Of a stretch of DNA of 64,000 nt, positions 17,416-27,875 are shown piece by piece (the first letter of the stretch is position 1; each line of letters starts with the position of its first letter). A program made the position numbers and the translations under genes. Origin of the DNA: Phytopythium helicoides (Eukaryota; Oomycota; Peronosporomycetes; Pythiales; Pythiaceae); contig JANFNE010000084.1 of the NCBI GenBank assembly GCA_024867545.1, positions 1 to 64,000 on the forward strand, read 5' to 3'. Under the pieces are notes generated by a model. That model did no database searches, was not told the DNA's origin, and saw only the letters and a list, made by a program, of their open reading frames with translations.

Positions 17416-19716
17416 CTTGAACGCTCGAACTCTGCTCGCTCCGTGCTTCCCCTTCAGCCCGCTCCGCAGCAGTTCCAGCATGTTCATCGCAGCGTTGACG
17501 TCTCGGTTCCAGAAGTTCGCCTTGCAGCAACTGTTGGTACAGCGCAAGACATTCCGGGTACACTTGAGCACGATCTTCTTGCTCGCCAGTCTTGGTTTCT
17601 TGAACTTCGTCATCTCTGTGATCTCCTTCAGTTCTTTCTTGGACGGATGCTCCTTCGTCCGAACGTCCTCCTCGTCCTCCTTCCGCCTCAACTTCGTGAA
17701 CAACCGAGCTTGCTTGAGTCGACGGTGGCAGCTGGAGCACGTGATGCTGGTCCGGTACTCGTCCATCGGGAGCACGGTCGCTCGCTTCTTCAACGCTTCC
17801 ACGAACCCCTTCACTGGTCCCGTGGCATGACCCTTGATCCCGTCTCGACGACTCCAGTCCCCATACGCGATACACACTTGCTTGCTGGCTCTTGGCACGA
17901 GTCTCTTTGCCAACGCATCGATGGCCGCCATCCTTGCTCGGTCTTGGGTGAATCGCCACCGAAGGAAGCCTTGCTCCGAGCTGAACGCCAGCAGGAACCG
18001 AACATGCTGCCAGAAGAACTCGAGACTACCGAAGTACTTGTCGTAGCTCGAAGTCTTGAACGATGGCATCGCGTGCACAACTCCAGCGTACCACGGCTCT
18101 CGCTTCTTCAGGTCCTCGTTCCACCGTCTGAAGTCGTTCATGCGTGCGAGGTTGCGGTACTCTCGAGTCGAGATCTCCGTAACTCTCTTCAGGCGTTGAA
18201 CTCGACGAACGGTTCGTTGGCGACGGAAGCGTCTTCCTCGCTTGTAACGACGTCTAGGGAGTCGACCAACTGTGACAGCCGTGACGAGCGACCGCATACC
18301 CGGGTCGATGCCAATGAGGACGTCGGGTGAGTAGTCCGGTCCGAGCTTGAACAACTCCTTCGCAAAGCTGTTTCCTTCAGCAATCTCTTCTGGCGGCTTG
18401 ACTTTATTCTTCGCTGCCAAACTATCCTCCGTCTTCTGCTTCTTCTTCGACTTGTTCACCACAGCAACAGTGGTTGTTGTCACAGGGCGGATCATGGTGA
18501 CCGACACTGCGTACCCGTTCGTCTTGAGCTCGTCGGCGAACACACGGTTCTTGGTCTCGAACTGCGCGACGTCAAACACCTGACGCAAGATCTCCGAGCG
18601 ATGCGTCTGGAACGTCTTCTTAGTGAAAGGCCGCTGCGAGTCAGATGTGACCTCCTTTGTAGGAACAATGTCGAGCTCGACTCGGAGATACGCTTCAACG
18701 GTTGGATATTGCTTGACCAAACGAGCAAAGATGCCAAATAGTGTAGTCGCGTTGATCTTGACGTAGGCAGCTTGGAAGGACGTCGCCGCTGGCAAGAGAG
18801 AGTACACTCTGGCTCCCTTCTGTGACGGATGCTCCTCCACGAACTTCTCCATCCACGAGAGCATATCGAACAGCTTCCGGACGAAGTGTCCGCTATTCGC
18901 ACGGATGTTGAACTGCCACGGAACAAACTCCAACCAGTCACGCAGCTCCTTCTCAACAGGATCAGTCGTGTTGTCCCACTCCGTCCAGACAGGTTTGGTT
19001 TGTCCTGTCAGTTGATCATCCTCATTGAGAACAGGCTCCCTCTTCACTCGATAACAGCTATCCACCAATCGCTTTACGTCCTTGTACTTCATCTCGACCT
19101 TGCCCTTCGGAGCATACGCAAATCGGATGTACTGGTGCAGCCGGCGACGGAAGTGAAGAGCGAGCATGTTCTTGGCATTGATCTCCATGAGTTTGGCGGT
19201 CTCGTTGATCAGGTCTCCTCCATTGACAACACTCTCCGAATCGTAGGTGACCTCCCGCTCTCGACCGATCCAGTACTGCTGACATGTCCAATGGAAGGTT
19301 GGGTATTTAGGCGTTGCAGAGTCTCGATCGCGAGCTTCGGTGTTTCCAAGTACGGCAGCGCAGCATCGGTAGAAGTACATCTGGTCAAGGTCGGGAAGGT
19401 CTTTTCCATCCTTGATACATCGGAGGACGTGGAGGTTAGCGAGGTGCTAGGCCTCAAGCTGCACTTGCTTCATTACAACAGCTATGCGCTTGATCTCTTG
19501 ATGAAGTTCTGGGAGTTGACAGACCCGCGATAGCTTGCATATCACGCTGGAGTGTATCTCCTTCGTCGAGTGCTTCAGACGGTAGACCTCGTCCGCCGGT
19601 GGAAGTTCGAGAGGTGGTATGTCCGACTCCTCTTGGGTCTCGCCGACAGTCTCGAAGACGAGAGGAGGGCTTTCAGGGACGGTCTCGAAAGGAGGCTTCT
19701 TGCGCTTGTGTGCCAT
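17398..19716 (-). pseudogene. Fanzor, eukaryotic TnpB-like RNA-guided nuclease (one in-frame stop)
   Basis: The full frame is 773 codons from ATG 19716 (MAHKRKKPP, a possible nuclear signal) to TAG 17398, interrupted by one TAG at 19447-19449 (codon 90). Without read-through, the longest piece starts at ATG 19380 (660 aa). RuvC motifs are complete: IGIDPGMRS (Asp471 of the full frame), MDEYRTSITCSSCH (Glu653 with the first zinc-ribbon Cys pair), CTNSCC (second pair) and NRDVNAAMN (Asp739). An Arg-rich RRRYKRGRRFRRQR segment follows RuvC-I. These match Fanzor1, the RNA-guided DNA nuclease of eukaryotic transposons. Length is typical or slightly long. It lies 90 bp downstream of its transposase. 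The single nonsense codon suggests recent inactivation, or an N-terminally shortened product. Confidence 0.9.
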
Positions 19717-19806
19717 CGCGAAAGATGGTAAATGAGACTTGGTGTGGAGCCAAAAAAGTCCCCTACGTTCAAATGAAGTTTTTCTATATTCAACTGCAAC
19801 AGACTC

Positions 19807-20733
19807 TCATCCAATCATCACACACTTCTTGAACGTCCCTCTACAGATCACTGCCGTGAGACCCCTAACCGCTATTTGGATAGATGTGTGAAGAGCGTCG
19901 AACGTTCGGGGAACATTTTTGTTGACATGCCTGCGGATCAAGCCGAAACACAACTCGACCGGGTTCAACTGAGGAGAGTACGGCGGAAGGTAGTGGAGTG
20001 TCACCTGCTTGGAGTTTGCAAGCTGAGGAATGCTCGTTAAATTTTGTTGCTGAAGTACATGAGTTGCATGATGCGTAGCACAGTTATCCAGTATGACATT
20101 GGTGTTGTTACTCAAGCCACTGAGGAACTTGTGAAAGCGTGTGGAGGTCACAGAGCCCTGCATCAGATTCCAACCAACAACACCTTCAGGAGAGATAGCT
20201 AGAATCAGTGAATGCATCTTTCCGCGTACGCTCGGTCTGGTAACAATAGCAGGTTTTCCTCGTTCGCTCCATGCATACTTTTGAGAATGGTTGAGAAAGA
20301 ATGCAGCTTCATCCAAAGCTACCCAGGATTTTGTATTGTAGCGTGGCAGCTCCGCAATAAATGCTGTCTGACGGGCAGGATCGGCTTCGTAGTAGGCAGA
20401 GGCTGCTCGTTTATACGACAATCGATGACGACCGAGAATACGACGCAGTGTTCTGATGGAAATATCGATACTGAATGTTTGATGAGCGAAAGCAACCCCA
20501 TCTCGTAACCGACTCGTATTCCTATCTCGAAAGAAAGCAACGACAGCTTTCTCTTGCTCGTTGGTGAGCTTGGCTCGATACTCTCGACGAAGTGGTCGTT
20601 GTACCAAGGGTATTCCCGTCAGCCAGCGTTCAACTGTACGAATGCAAACCAGCAACGCTTGAGCGATTTGACGCAGAGTAAACCCCATTGCTCGCATTCG
20701 AATGGAGACATCTCGCTCTGATTGAGATTTCAT
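19807..20733 (-). CDS. Tc1/mariner-IS630 DDE transposase (308 aa)
   Basis: The N-terminal ~110 residues hold two helix-turn-helix units (the first around FTLRQIAQALLVCIRTVERW). The catalytic triad is Asp141 (WVALDEAAFF), Asp216 (NVILDNCATHH) and Glu260 (YLPPYSPQLNPVELCF). The last Asp-Glu gap is 43 residues by my count, longer than the usual 34 of IS630/mariner. The frame is intact, starts at ATG about 30 bp inside the right terminal repeat, and should catalyse cut-and-paste at TA. It is the autonomous engine of the 3.5 kb element that also carries the Fanzor. Confidence 0.92.
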   Translation of the reverse strand: MKSQSERDVSIRMRAMGFTLRQIAQALLVCIRTVERWLTGIPLVQRPLRREYRAKLTNEQEKAVVAFFRDRNTSRLRDGVAFAHQTFSIDISIRTLRRILGRHRLSYKRAASAYYEADPARQTAFIAELPRYNTKSWVALDEAAFFLNHSQKYAWSERGKPAIVTRPSVRGKMHSLILAISPEGVVGWNLMQGSVTSTRFHKFLSGLSNNTNVILDNCATHHATHVLQQQNLTSIPQLANSKQVTLHYLPPYSPQLNPVELCFGLIRRHVNKNVPRTFDALHTSIQIAVRGLTAVICRGTFKKCVMIG

Positions 20734-20761
20734 CGTGAGTATATTTTCAAAAAAATGAAGG

Positions 20762-20783
20762 TGGACATTTTCAGCGCCACCTG
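20762..20783 (-). repeat. Right terminal inverted repeat of the Fanzor transposon
   Basis: Read on the minus strand: CAGGTGGCGCTGAAAATGTC, preceded by TA (20784-20785). It begins about 30 bp upstream of the transposase ATG. Confidence 0.75.
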
Positions 20784-20785
20784 TA

Positions 20786-21270
20786 ATAAGCAGTCATGCC
20801 TCGAGCAGCAACATACCACATCCGCGATCAGCAACCCCATCATCACCGCAAGTGAGTGAACCACCATTACACTGACCAGCCACGCCGCGATCACACTGAA
20901 TAGTTCCACCGCCTTCATTCTGGGTGCCTCACTGAGATTAGTCTCTCTGCAACATGCCATAGACGGCGACTTCACCGCGATCACCAACTCCACCTTATCC
21001 GCGACCAGCAACTTCGCTATAACACTGGCTGGCAACACTGCGGTCACCGCGATCAGTCACGCCGCGCTAACTGCGATCAGCCTCTCCGAGATAACCGCGA
21101 CCAGCAACTCCACCATATCCGTCGCCATCGACGTAAGCAGCAACAGATCCATATCCGCAACTAGCAATTCCAACGAGCATTTTACGCAATACTGTGATCA
21201 CAATGACGAGAAACCGCCATATCCACGAATATTGGCACCGTCGTATTAATCACATCGCGATATTAAAGAT
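20786..21270. repeat. Degenerate short-repeat satellite downstream of ankyrin-kinase copy 2
   Basis: No gene. Phrases such as CCGCGATCAC, CAGCAACTCCACCATATCCG and ACTGATCAGCCACGCCGCGA recur with variation. The last ~90 bp match the 3' flanks of copies 1 and 3 (GGTGCCAATATTCGTGG on the other strand). Confidence 0.6.
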
Positions 21271-24200
21271 CTACGATATTGCCTGGCTTGCCAGCAACTT
21301 CCAACACTTCTCTCTCCAATCTAGTTTGTCCACCACCCACATCTGCGCTTCAATCATCTTGTCCAGATTGCGATGCAATGCGTATCCCCACAGTGCTGCC
21401 TCCGTGAACGCGAATACTGTACTCTTCTCCTCCTGAAGCGCCAGCGTATTCTTTCGAGCTCGTTCGATAAGAGACCCGAGGCACTCGGTATCATCCGCCC
21501 GATCTACCAGTCGCTCCCACAACAACGCGTAAATTTGGCACAGGATCTTCCCGTTGCGTGACGTAGCCCTCTCATAGAATTGGCGGCACTTGCCCTTCAT
21601 TTCAGCGATTACCCTTGACAGGTCCTTCATTTCAGTGATCTCCTTTGACGGTTCCGGCTCAACCTCTTCGTCATCGCAAGCCACATTGCCTCGTGCAAGA
21701 ATCGCAAGCTCGTCCACCACAGTGCTGATCTTGATTCGTTTGTCTGGCTCGTGCGCACACATTCGCTCCACTAACTGCCATTGCTCATCCGTGCACAACC
21801 GAGGACGCAATGGCAACTCACAACGCTTGACCACATAGGTCTTGACAAGATCGTTATCAAAATTCCACCATGGCAGTGGTGGACGATGATAGTCCTCAAC
21901 CTTCTCCACCACTCGAAGTGCCTCCACGATGCACATACCCAAAGAATACACATCCGACGCCACCGATAGCTTCGAGGCACCACTCTCGATGCACTCGGGC
22001 GCCACCCACTGCCACGCATCACTCAACTTGACTTCACTTCCTTCCTCAAACGAACTCAGACCAAAGTCCGTTACCTTAGCCTTCCCGTCGTTACCAATCA
22101 TGATATTGTTGCATTTGAGGTCTCCATGGATAATACCACGCGAATGCAGGTACTGTACACCAAGGGCTGCTTCAAAGAGTTTTGGCCACAGCTCTTCAGG
22201 ATGCTTCCGCAGGTATTTGTCCAGCGACCCGCCGCTAGCATACTCACATGCAAAGAACGGCGTTCCAACATGGCATGCTCCAAACAAACGAATCACGTGC
22301 GGGTGACTCAGTCCGAACCAGACGTTCACTTCTTGCTCAAACAACTTACGGCGTTCTTCCCTCTTTTTTCGGAATTCGGCATTGTCAGTGGCTCCCTTCA
22401 CTTCAGTCTTTGGCTCAGACTGTGACACACTCTGCGACCAAGTCGATGCGAAAGAGTTACTGTTAGTTGATGCAATCTTCTTCACCTCCTTCACAACCAC
22501 CTCCGAGTCCAGCCATTTTGCTTTATACACATCGCCAAATCCGCCCTCACCGAGCTTCTCCCTCCGGTTGATCACAAGCTCGTGCCACGGCAGATACCAT
22601 GCAGGAACAGTCGTCACAACGCTCTTCCACTTGCCTTGACAACAATCATCGTACGCCTTCTTTAGCACTTCGAGCTGACGCTCAGTGTACTTAGACGCAT
22701 GAGTATCCAATTCCAACTTCAGCAATGTCATCAAGGTGGTCCACTCCTCTTTGTCATCCAACTCGCTCAGAACTGCCACCGTCTGTGATACATCCGACAC
22801 GAACAACTCGAGCTGATTCTTGCGCTGCATATCCCAGTGTTGCTCTCGTTCCTCGTCATCAAGTCGAGAGATATCAAGTACCATCCATAGCTCGTCGATG
22901 CGACGTTTAAATACAGTCAAGTTGCTGCCATACGCTCTGGTCGAGGACAACGCGACCACGCGGTTCCCAAGTGATCCTGACTGGAGAACACTGTCCAAGT
23001 CGACGAGGAGCAAGCGATATGCTTCGAGTAGCTTCAATGACCGGCTTTCTTGTGCGAGTTGCTTCTGGATCGCTTCGATTTCACGTAGCACGAACTCGTA
23101 CTGGGAATGCCGCGACGATATTTGATCCCGAATGGTCGCTAAAAGTTGAGTCAGTTCTCCGTGCTTGTACTCATCCACGCTACTCTTGATATCATCATCA
23201 AGAGACAGTGCCCGGAGATCACTGGCTTCCTTTGCAGCGAGTTTCTCGAGTAGTCGAACGACTACTGCTGCTGCCACGCGTTTCTTAGGATCTTGAGCGC
23301 ACATTCTAGATGTCAGGAGTCTGGTGTTTTTGTCGAGAAATGCAGGAGAGTAATCCCTAAGTGGCTTAACGAAGTACCACCTGGGATTCCACTTTTGCTT
23401 GTTTAACTTAACATCTAAAGCTTCTTCCCATGGATCTTGTCCGGTTAACGCCGCCACAATGCAGAGACCAAAAGAATATATATCTCCCGCTAACGATGCT
23501 CTTTCACCCGTCATCTGCTCCGGAGCCTGCCAAAGCTCTGAGCCAAACCCCGCTCTGCTTGATACCACTTCTTCAGAACCGTCTCGAGATGACATGCTCA
23601 AACCAAAATCAGACAACTTCGCCACGCCATCGCTTCCAACCAACACATTACTGCTTCGCAAGTTTCCATGGATGATTCCACGCTCATGCAAGTACGCGAG
23701 TCCCAACGCCGCTTCATGCAAGAACTTCCACGGCAACTGGCTTTCACCTTTCTTCTCACACTCAGCAAGATACTCGACCAACGACCCATTGCTTGCATGC
23801 TCAAGCACGAAGAACGAGTGACCAATATCACAAGCTCCATACAACTTGATCACGTTTGGATGTCGCAGTTGAAGCCATGTAATGACTTCAGCCTCAAACG
23901 TAGAAGCCGATGCGTCCGGGACAAACAGTCTGAGAACGACATCGGCGTCCAACCACCTTGCGCGATACTCTCCTCCGATGGTCTTGATGTTGTTGTACTC
24001 GACCGGTTCGATATCAAATGGAGAGATCGCCCAGCTTCTCGATGTTAAGAACGACTTCAGTGATTCCACAGATGACTGACCACTCACCATGCCTTCGCTG
24101 GAAGAGATGTGCCTGAGTAAGAAGTTCCGAATAGCAATGTGTCCCTTCTTGGTAGCTTGGTATAGCGCTGTTTCATTTATCGTATTCTGGATGTCGACGT

Positions 24201-24579
24201 CAGCACCTCTCTCCTCCACGAGATACCGCACCACATCCAACTTGCCACGATAAGCAGCCTTCATCATCGCAGTGTTGCCATTATTGTCCTTGACGTTGAC
24301 GTCCGCGCCTCTCTCCACGAGATACTGCACCACATCCCATTTGCCACTTTCAACAGCCTTGATCAGCGCAGTTTTGCCGTACTCGTTCTTGACGTTGACG
24401 TCTGCGCCTCTCTCCTCCACGAGATACTGAATTACATCCCACTTGCCACGAGCAGCAGCAATCATTAACGCAGTCTTGCCGTACTCGTTCTTGACGTTGA
24501 CGTCTGCTCCGCCTTGGAGCGCCTTGTTCACCCCTGCGAGGTTGCCCTGCTCCACAGCAGCATGTAGGAGATCTTCCAT
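21271..24579 (-). CDS. Ankyrin-pseudokinase-kinase protein, copy 2 (1102 aa)
   Basis: Intact frame from ATG 24579 (MEDLLHAAVEQGNLAG). It has three ankyrin repeats plus a degenerate fourth. A kinase-like domain follows, with a Gly-poor loop (IGGEYRARW), Arg for the catalytic Lys and HGN for HRD, so it is probably a pseudokinase. A long helical linker leads to a second kinase with LGEGGFGDVYKAKW (about 670), VVVKEVKK, HGDLKCNN (about 815), DFG and WVAPE, probably an active Ser/Thr kinase of TKL type. Helical C terminus, no introns, no membrane segment. The frame is open upstream to 24807 but without ATG. The 5' part lies on the left arm of the 2.17 kb inverted repeat. From the linker on it is closer to copy 1 than to copy 3. 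Substrate unknown. Confidence 0.88.
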   Translation of the reverse strand: MEDLLHAAVEQGNLAGVNKALQGGADVNVKNEYGKTALMIAAARGKWDVIQYLVEERGADVNVKNEYGKTALIKAVESGKWDVVQYLVERGADVNVKDNNGNTAMMKAAYRGKLDVVRYLVEERGADVDIQNTINETALYQATKKGHIAIRNFLLRHISSSEGMVSGQSSVESLKSFLTSRSWAISPFDIEPVEYNNIKTIGGEYRARWLDADVVLRLFVPDASASTFEAEVITWLQLRHPNVIKLYGACDIGHSFFVLEHASNGSLVEYLAECEKKGESQLPWKFLHEAALGLAYLHERGIIHGNLRSSNVLVGSDGVAKLSDFGLSMSSRDGSEEVVSSRAGFGSELWQAPEQMTGERASLAGDIYSFGLCIVAALTGQDPWEEALDVKLNKQKWNPRWYFVKPLRDYSPAFLDKNTRLLTSRMCAQDPKKRVAAAVVVRLLEKLAAKEASDLRALSLDDDIKSSVDEYKHGELTQLLATIRDQISSRHSQYEFVLREIEAIQKQLAQESRSLKLLEAYRLLLVDLDSVLQSGSLGNRVVALSSTRAYGSNLTVFKRRIDELWMVLDISRLDDEEREQHWDMQRKNQLELFVSDVSQTVAVLSELDDKEEWTTLMTLLKLELDTHASKYTERQLEVLKKAYDDCCQGKWKSVVTTVPAWYLPWHELVINRREKLGEGGFGDVYKAKWLDSEVVVKEVKKIASTNSNSFASTWSQSVSQSEPKTEVKGATDNAEFRKKREERRKLFEQEVNVWFGLSHPHVIRLFGACHVGTPFFACEYASGGSLDKYLRKHPEELWPKLFEAALGVQYLHSRGIIHGDLKCNNIMIGNDGKAKVTDFGLSSFEEGSEVKLSDAWQWVAPECIESGASKLSVASDVYSLGMCIVEALRVVEKVEDYHRPPLPWWNFDNDLVKTYVVKRCELPLRPRLCTDEQWQLVERMCAHEPDKRIKISTVVDELAILARGNVACDDEEVEPEPSKEITEMKDLSRVIAEMKGKCRQFYERATSRNGKILCQIYALLWERLVDRADDTECLGSLIERARKNTLALQEEKSTVFAFTEAALWGYALHRNLDKMIEAQMWVVDKLDWREKCWKLLASQAIS

Positions 24580-24689
24580 CGTTCTTTCTGTGTGGGAGGA
24601 AGAAACAAAATCCTGTCGATGTAATGTGATTGGTGGAAAGTCCACCCTACGTCCACGATCAGTCAGCAACTCCGTGATTGGCTTGTATG

Positions 24690-24800
24690 TGTGGCTACGC
24701 CTTCCCGCAACGCGTACGCTGCGAAGCTTTCCTTGAACGGTCGTCACACCTTCTGTAGGTCCAGTGCGTCTTGATTCCAGAAATGTTGTCTCGATCCTCC
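24690..24800 (-). pseudogene. Relic of a Fanzor 3' end (left arm)
   Basis: 24690-24731 matches the Fanzor element at about 17334-17375 around the GCGTACGC stem, with a few substitutions. After a deletion it continues as GAACGGTCGTC, which matches the last Fanzor codons. Further on, the minus strand encodes QHFWNQDALDL, comparable to the Fanzor RuvC-III segment NFWNRDVNAA. Only this tail remains. Confidence 0.5.
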
Positions 24801-24929
24801 ACGGCAAGTCTTCTCGCTTTCAACAACACTCGATACTGGAGTAAGAGGAGCGGTTGTTGACATCCTTTCAGCTTGATCAGGAGAGGAACAGGTTTGAGGA
24901 GTGAGCTTGACCCGCGAGTCCGCGAGTTT

Positions 24930-25745
24930 CACCCACCGCGATTACCTCTAGCAGTATCTCCGCCATCACCACAAGCAGCAAGATGCCACCACACTGAGCA
25001 GCCACACCGCGATTAGCGCGAGCAACAACATTCCACATCCGCGAGCAGCAACATCGACAGTCACGCCGCCATCCCCGCGAGTTTCAGTTTTGCTTGAAAG
25101 CTTTCTCCACTTTTCCCTGGTTGAAAAAAGTTTTTCAGATGGACAATCTGACTCGCGAGCAGCAGCACGCCATCACACTGAGCAGTCATACCCCCATCAC
25201 CGCGAGCAACCGCACCGATCACACTGATCAGCAGCAACACGCCATCGGCCCGAGCAGGATCATCGAGCAGTGACACCGCGATAGCGAGGACAGGTACTGC
25301 GCGTCTGCGGATGTGATGTTTGACCCTCCGAGCTTGAGGGTGGTCACGCCAAGCTCGTTGATCCCCGAGATCGACTGATCATTGAGCAGTCACACCGCCC
25401 AGTTCTACCGCGAGTTTCACTTTTGCTTGGAAGCTCTCTCCACTTTTCCTGGTTGAAAATTTTTTTACAGTCGACAAAGCGAGGTGAGGATCTCACTGAC
25501 GAGTGACATCGCCATCATACTGAGTAGCAGCAACACGCCGTTACCGCGAGCAGCCACACCGCGACAGTCCCACCGCGATCACATCGCCTAGCAACACGCC
25601 ATCACACTGAGCAGTCACACCGATCACACTGACCAGTCCCACCGCGATCACACCGACCAGCCACACCGCGAGTTTCACTTTTGCTTGGAAGCTCTCTCCA
25701 CTTTTCCCTGGTTGAAAAAGTTTTTACAGTCGGCAAAGCAAAGTG
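24930..25745. repeat. Satellite-like DNA with three copies of a ~65 bp block (left arm)
   Basis: Degenerate short repeats (for example CACACCGCGATCAC and CACTGAGCAGTCAC) are interspersed with three copies of a ~65 bp block at about 25077-25145, 25419-25480 and 25667-25735. The blocks share CTCTCTCCACTTTTCCCTGG and GTTGAAAAA. No gene supported. Confidence 0.65.
25286..25384 (-). pseudogene. Fibre-like repeat protein fragment (left arm)
   Basis: Mirror of 28237-28335; see that entry. Confidence 0.4.
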
Positions 25746-26459
25746 AGTCCACGCCCCCAGGTCTTGGGACATCTGCACAAGTCGTCGTAACCCCCGCGTG
25801 CTTGTGCCCTCGTCGATCTCCACGATGACCGAGTGGGTGCCGCAGTTGCTTGGTGAGAAGACGTTTGCAAAAGAAACACCTGGCGCACAGGGGCGCGCGT
25901 ACTTTTTTTTTTTGGTGTTGATGGCAGTCGTCCTGCAGGTGATCATCATCCCGGCCCCGCATCCGGAATGTCCGGCAGATCCGCCGAGTGACATACCGCA
26001 GTACACCGGCTGCTTCCAAGCTTCCATGCCAAACTTGGCGTCTCTGCCGCACGAGCACAACCCACTCCGTCTTCCACAGCAGGCCGGCCACTGCGGATAC
26101 CCCCATCTCCCCCCATCCATAACAGGCGCAGGTCTGCTGCATGCCTATACATTTATTTAAAAAAGGCCAACATGAAGTATAGACAACTACAAAAAAAAGA
26201 GAAGAACAGAATCATTCCGTGACCCCCCGTCGTCACACACCCAATGTAGCCCATCTAGCGATCTATATGTGGCTACACAGGCGTTACACATGGCTACATG
26301 TATGCATGTGTCCACCCGATGTAGCCATCTGACGATACATAGGCGGTACACATGGCTACATGTAGCCACATCACAATCCGCGATCGCCCTTTCTGTGTCT
26401 CCGAGCGCATCCGCAGGGGCGCAGACAGGGCTCCCAATGGCTACTCATTAATATTTTCC

Positions 26460-27161
26460 TAAGGCCGCAAATATTCTACCAGGAGAAGGTGTAATGGGCC
26501 TCACTGGCCATTACATGGCGCAATCCAGAGTTAGTGTGTGATACACTATTCTCGTGGATCGCCGGGTGTCGTAAACATGATTCCCGATTCATGTTTACGC
26601 ACCAACACTCACAGAGTAATCAATGATTACTTCTGCACGGAATGTTCTCGAACATTCTTGAGTGTTCTCTATGCACACGTGTCTTTGTGCATGAAGATGG
26701 TTCCTGCTGGATTTCTATCTAGTGACGAAGCCGACGTGTCATTGTGAGTACATGTTGTTGGTTTCAGCCAATCACAACGTGCCACGTGGCGGGAGAGAGG
26801 TTCTTTGTTGAAGAACCCGAAGCTCAAATCCAAGTTCAAGTTGGAGAACATTCTCCTGGTCCAAGTTTCAAGTTCAACCTGATTCAACCCAAGGTTTTAT
26901 ATTGCATTTGTAGGTTGATTGCATTTAACCCCATAGGACCCTAGTGGTTTTATGCTCGTAGGATTCAGGAACCATAAGCTTTTCAATTCAGTTGCAAATT
27001 TACCGCGTTCAGCTCAAGTCTCCTCCTCCTTCCCTTCAAGTCGGGAAGCAAGTCTTCCTCTGCGTCCAAGCGTGTGTGCCGTGTTTTGGGGACTGTCGTG
27101 GACAGCGCCCCATTACAGAAGGATAAGAATTTGTGAATCGATTGCGCGCGGGCGGCCTGTC
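26460..27161. other. Asymmetric spacer of the inverted repeat (702 bp)
   Basis: Unique sequence between the arms. It contains a hairpin built on TGTAATGG and CCATTACA (about 26490-26515) and another built on CGTAAACATGA and TCATGTTTACG (about 26569-26597). The layout could be a solo LTR or another insertion that stabilises the palindrome. The largest frames are about 70 codons and look random. Confidence 0.5.
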
Positions 27162-27875
27162 GGAAAATATTAATGAGTAGCCATTGGGAGCCCTGTCTGC
27201 GCCCCTGCGGATGCGCTCGGAGACACAGAAAGGGCGATCGCGGATTGTGATGTGGCTACATGTAGCCATGTGTACCGCCTATGTATCGTCAGATGGCTAC
27301 ATCGGGTGGACACATGCATACATGTAGCCATGTGTAACGCCTGTGTAGCCACATATAGATCGCTAGATGGGCTACATTGGGTGTGTGACGACGGGGGGTC
27401 ACGGAATGATTCTGTTCTTCTCTTTTTTTTGTAGTTGTCTATACTTCATGTTGGCCTTTTTTAAATAAATGTATAGGCATGCAGCAGACCTGCGCCTGTT
27501 ATGGATGGGGGGAGATGGGGGTATCCGCAGTGGCCGGCCTGCTGTGGAAGACGGAGTGGGTTGTGCTCGTGCGGCAGAGACGCCAAGTTTGGCATGGAAG
27601 CTTGGAAGCAGCCGGTGTACTGCGGTATGTCACTCGGCGGATCTGCCGGACATTCCGGATGCGGGGCCGGGATGATGATCACCTGCAGGACGACTGCCAT
27701 CAACACCAAAAAAAAAAAGTACGCGCGCCCCTGTGCGCCAGGTGTTTCTTTTGCAAACGTCTTCTCACCAAGCAACTGCGGCACCCACTCGGTCATCGTG
27801 GAGATCGACGAGGGCACAAGCACGCGGGGGTTACGACGACTTGTGCAGATGTCCCAAGACCTGGGGGCGTGGACT

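Larger units (their letters stand above)
17278..20783 (-). mobile_element. Tc1/mariner-IS630 transposon carrying a Fanzor (3.5 kb)
   Basis: The left end has GGTTGCACTGAGAATGCCC (from 17280). The right end, read inward on the other strand, has GGTGGCGCTGAAAATGTCC, giving 14 matches in 19. A TA dinucleotide flanks each end (17276-17277 and 20784-20785), the target duplication of this superfamily. Both genes inside, the transposase (19807-20733) and the Fanzor (17398-19716), are on the minus strand, separated by 90 bp. Fanzor proteins are known passengers of several eukaryotic DNA transposon families, including mariner/Tc1. Terminal repeats have drifted and the Fanzor has a nonsense codon, so the copy is not fresh. 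Confidence 0.85.
24286..26459. repeat. Left arm of a 2,174 bp inverted repeat
   Basis: Position x here pairs with 53621 minus x in the right arm (27162-29335) with no indel. Every short frame in one arm reappears identical in the other. One substitution was seen (24605 versus 29016, Val versus Asp upstream of the ankyrin ATG). The arm covers the first two ankyrin repeats of copy 2, its upstream flank, satellite DNA and TGTAGCCA-rich palindromic DNA. It holds no convincing gene apart from the start of copy 2. Confidence 0.93.
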
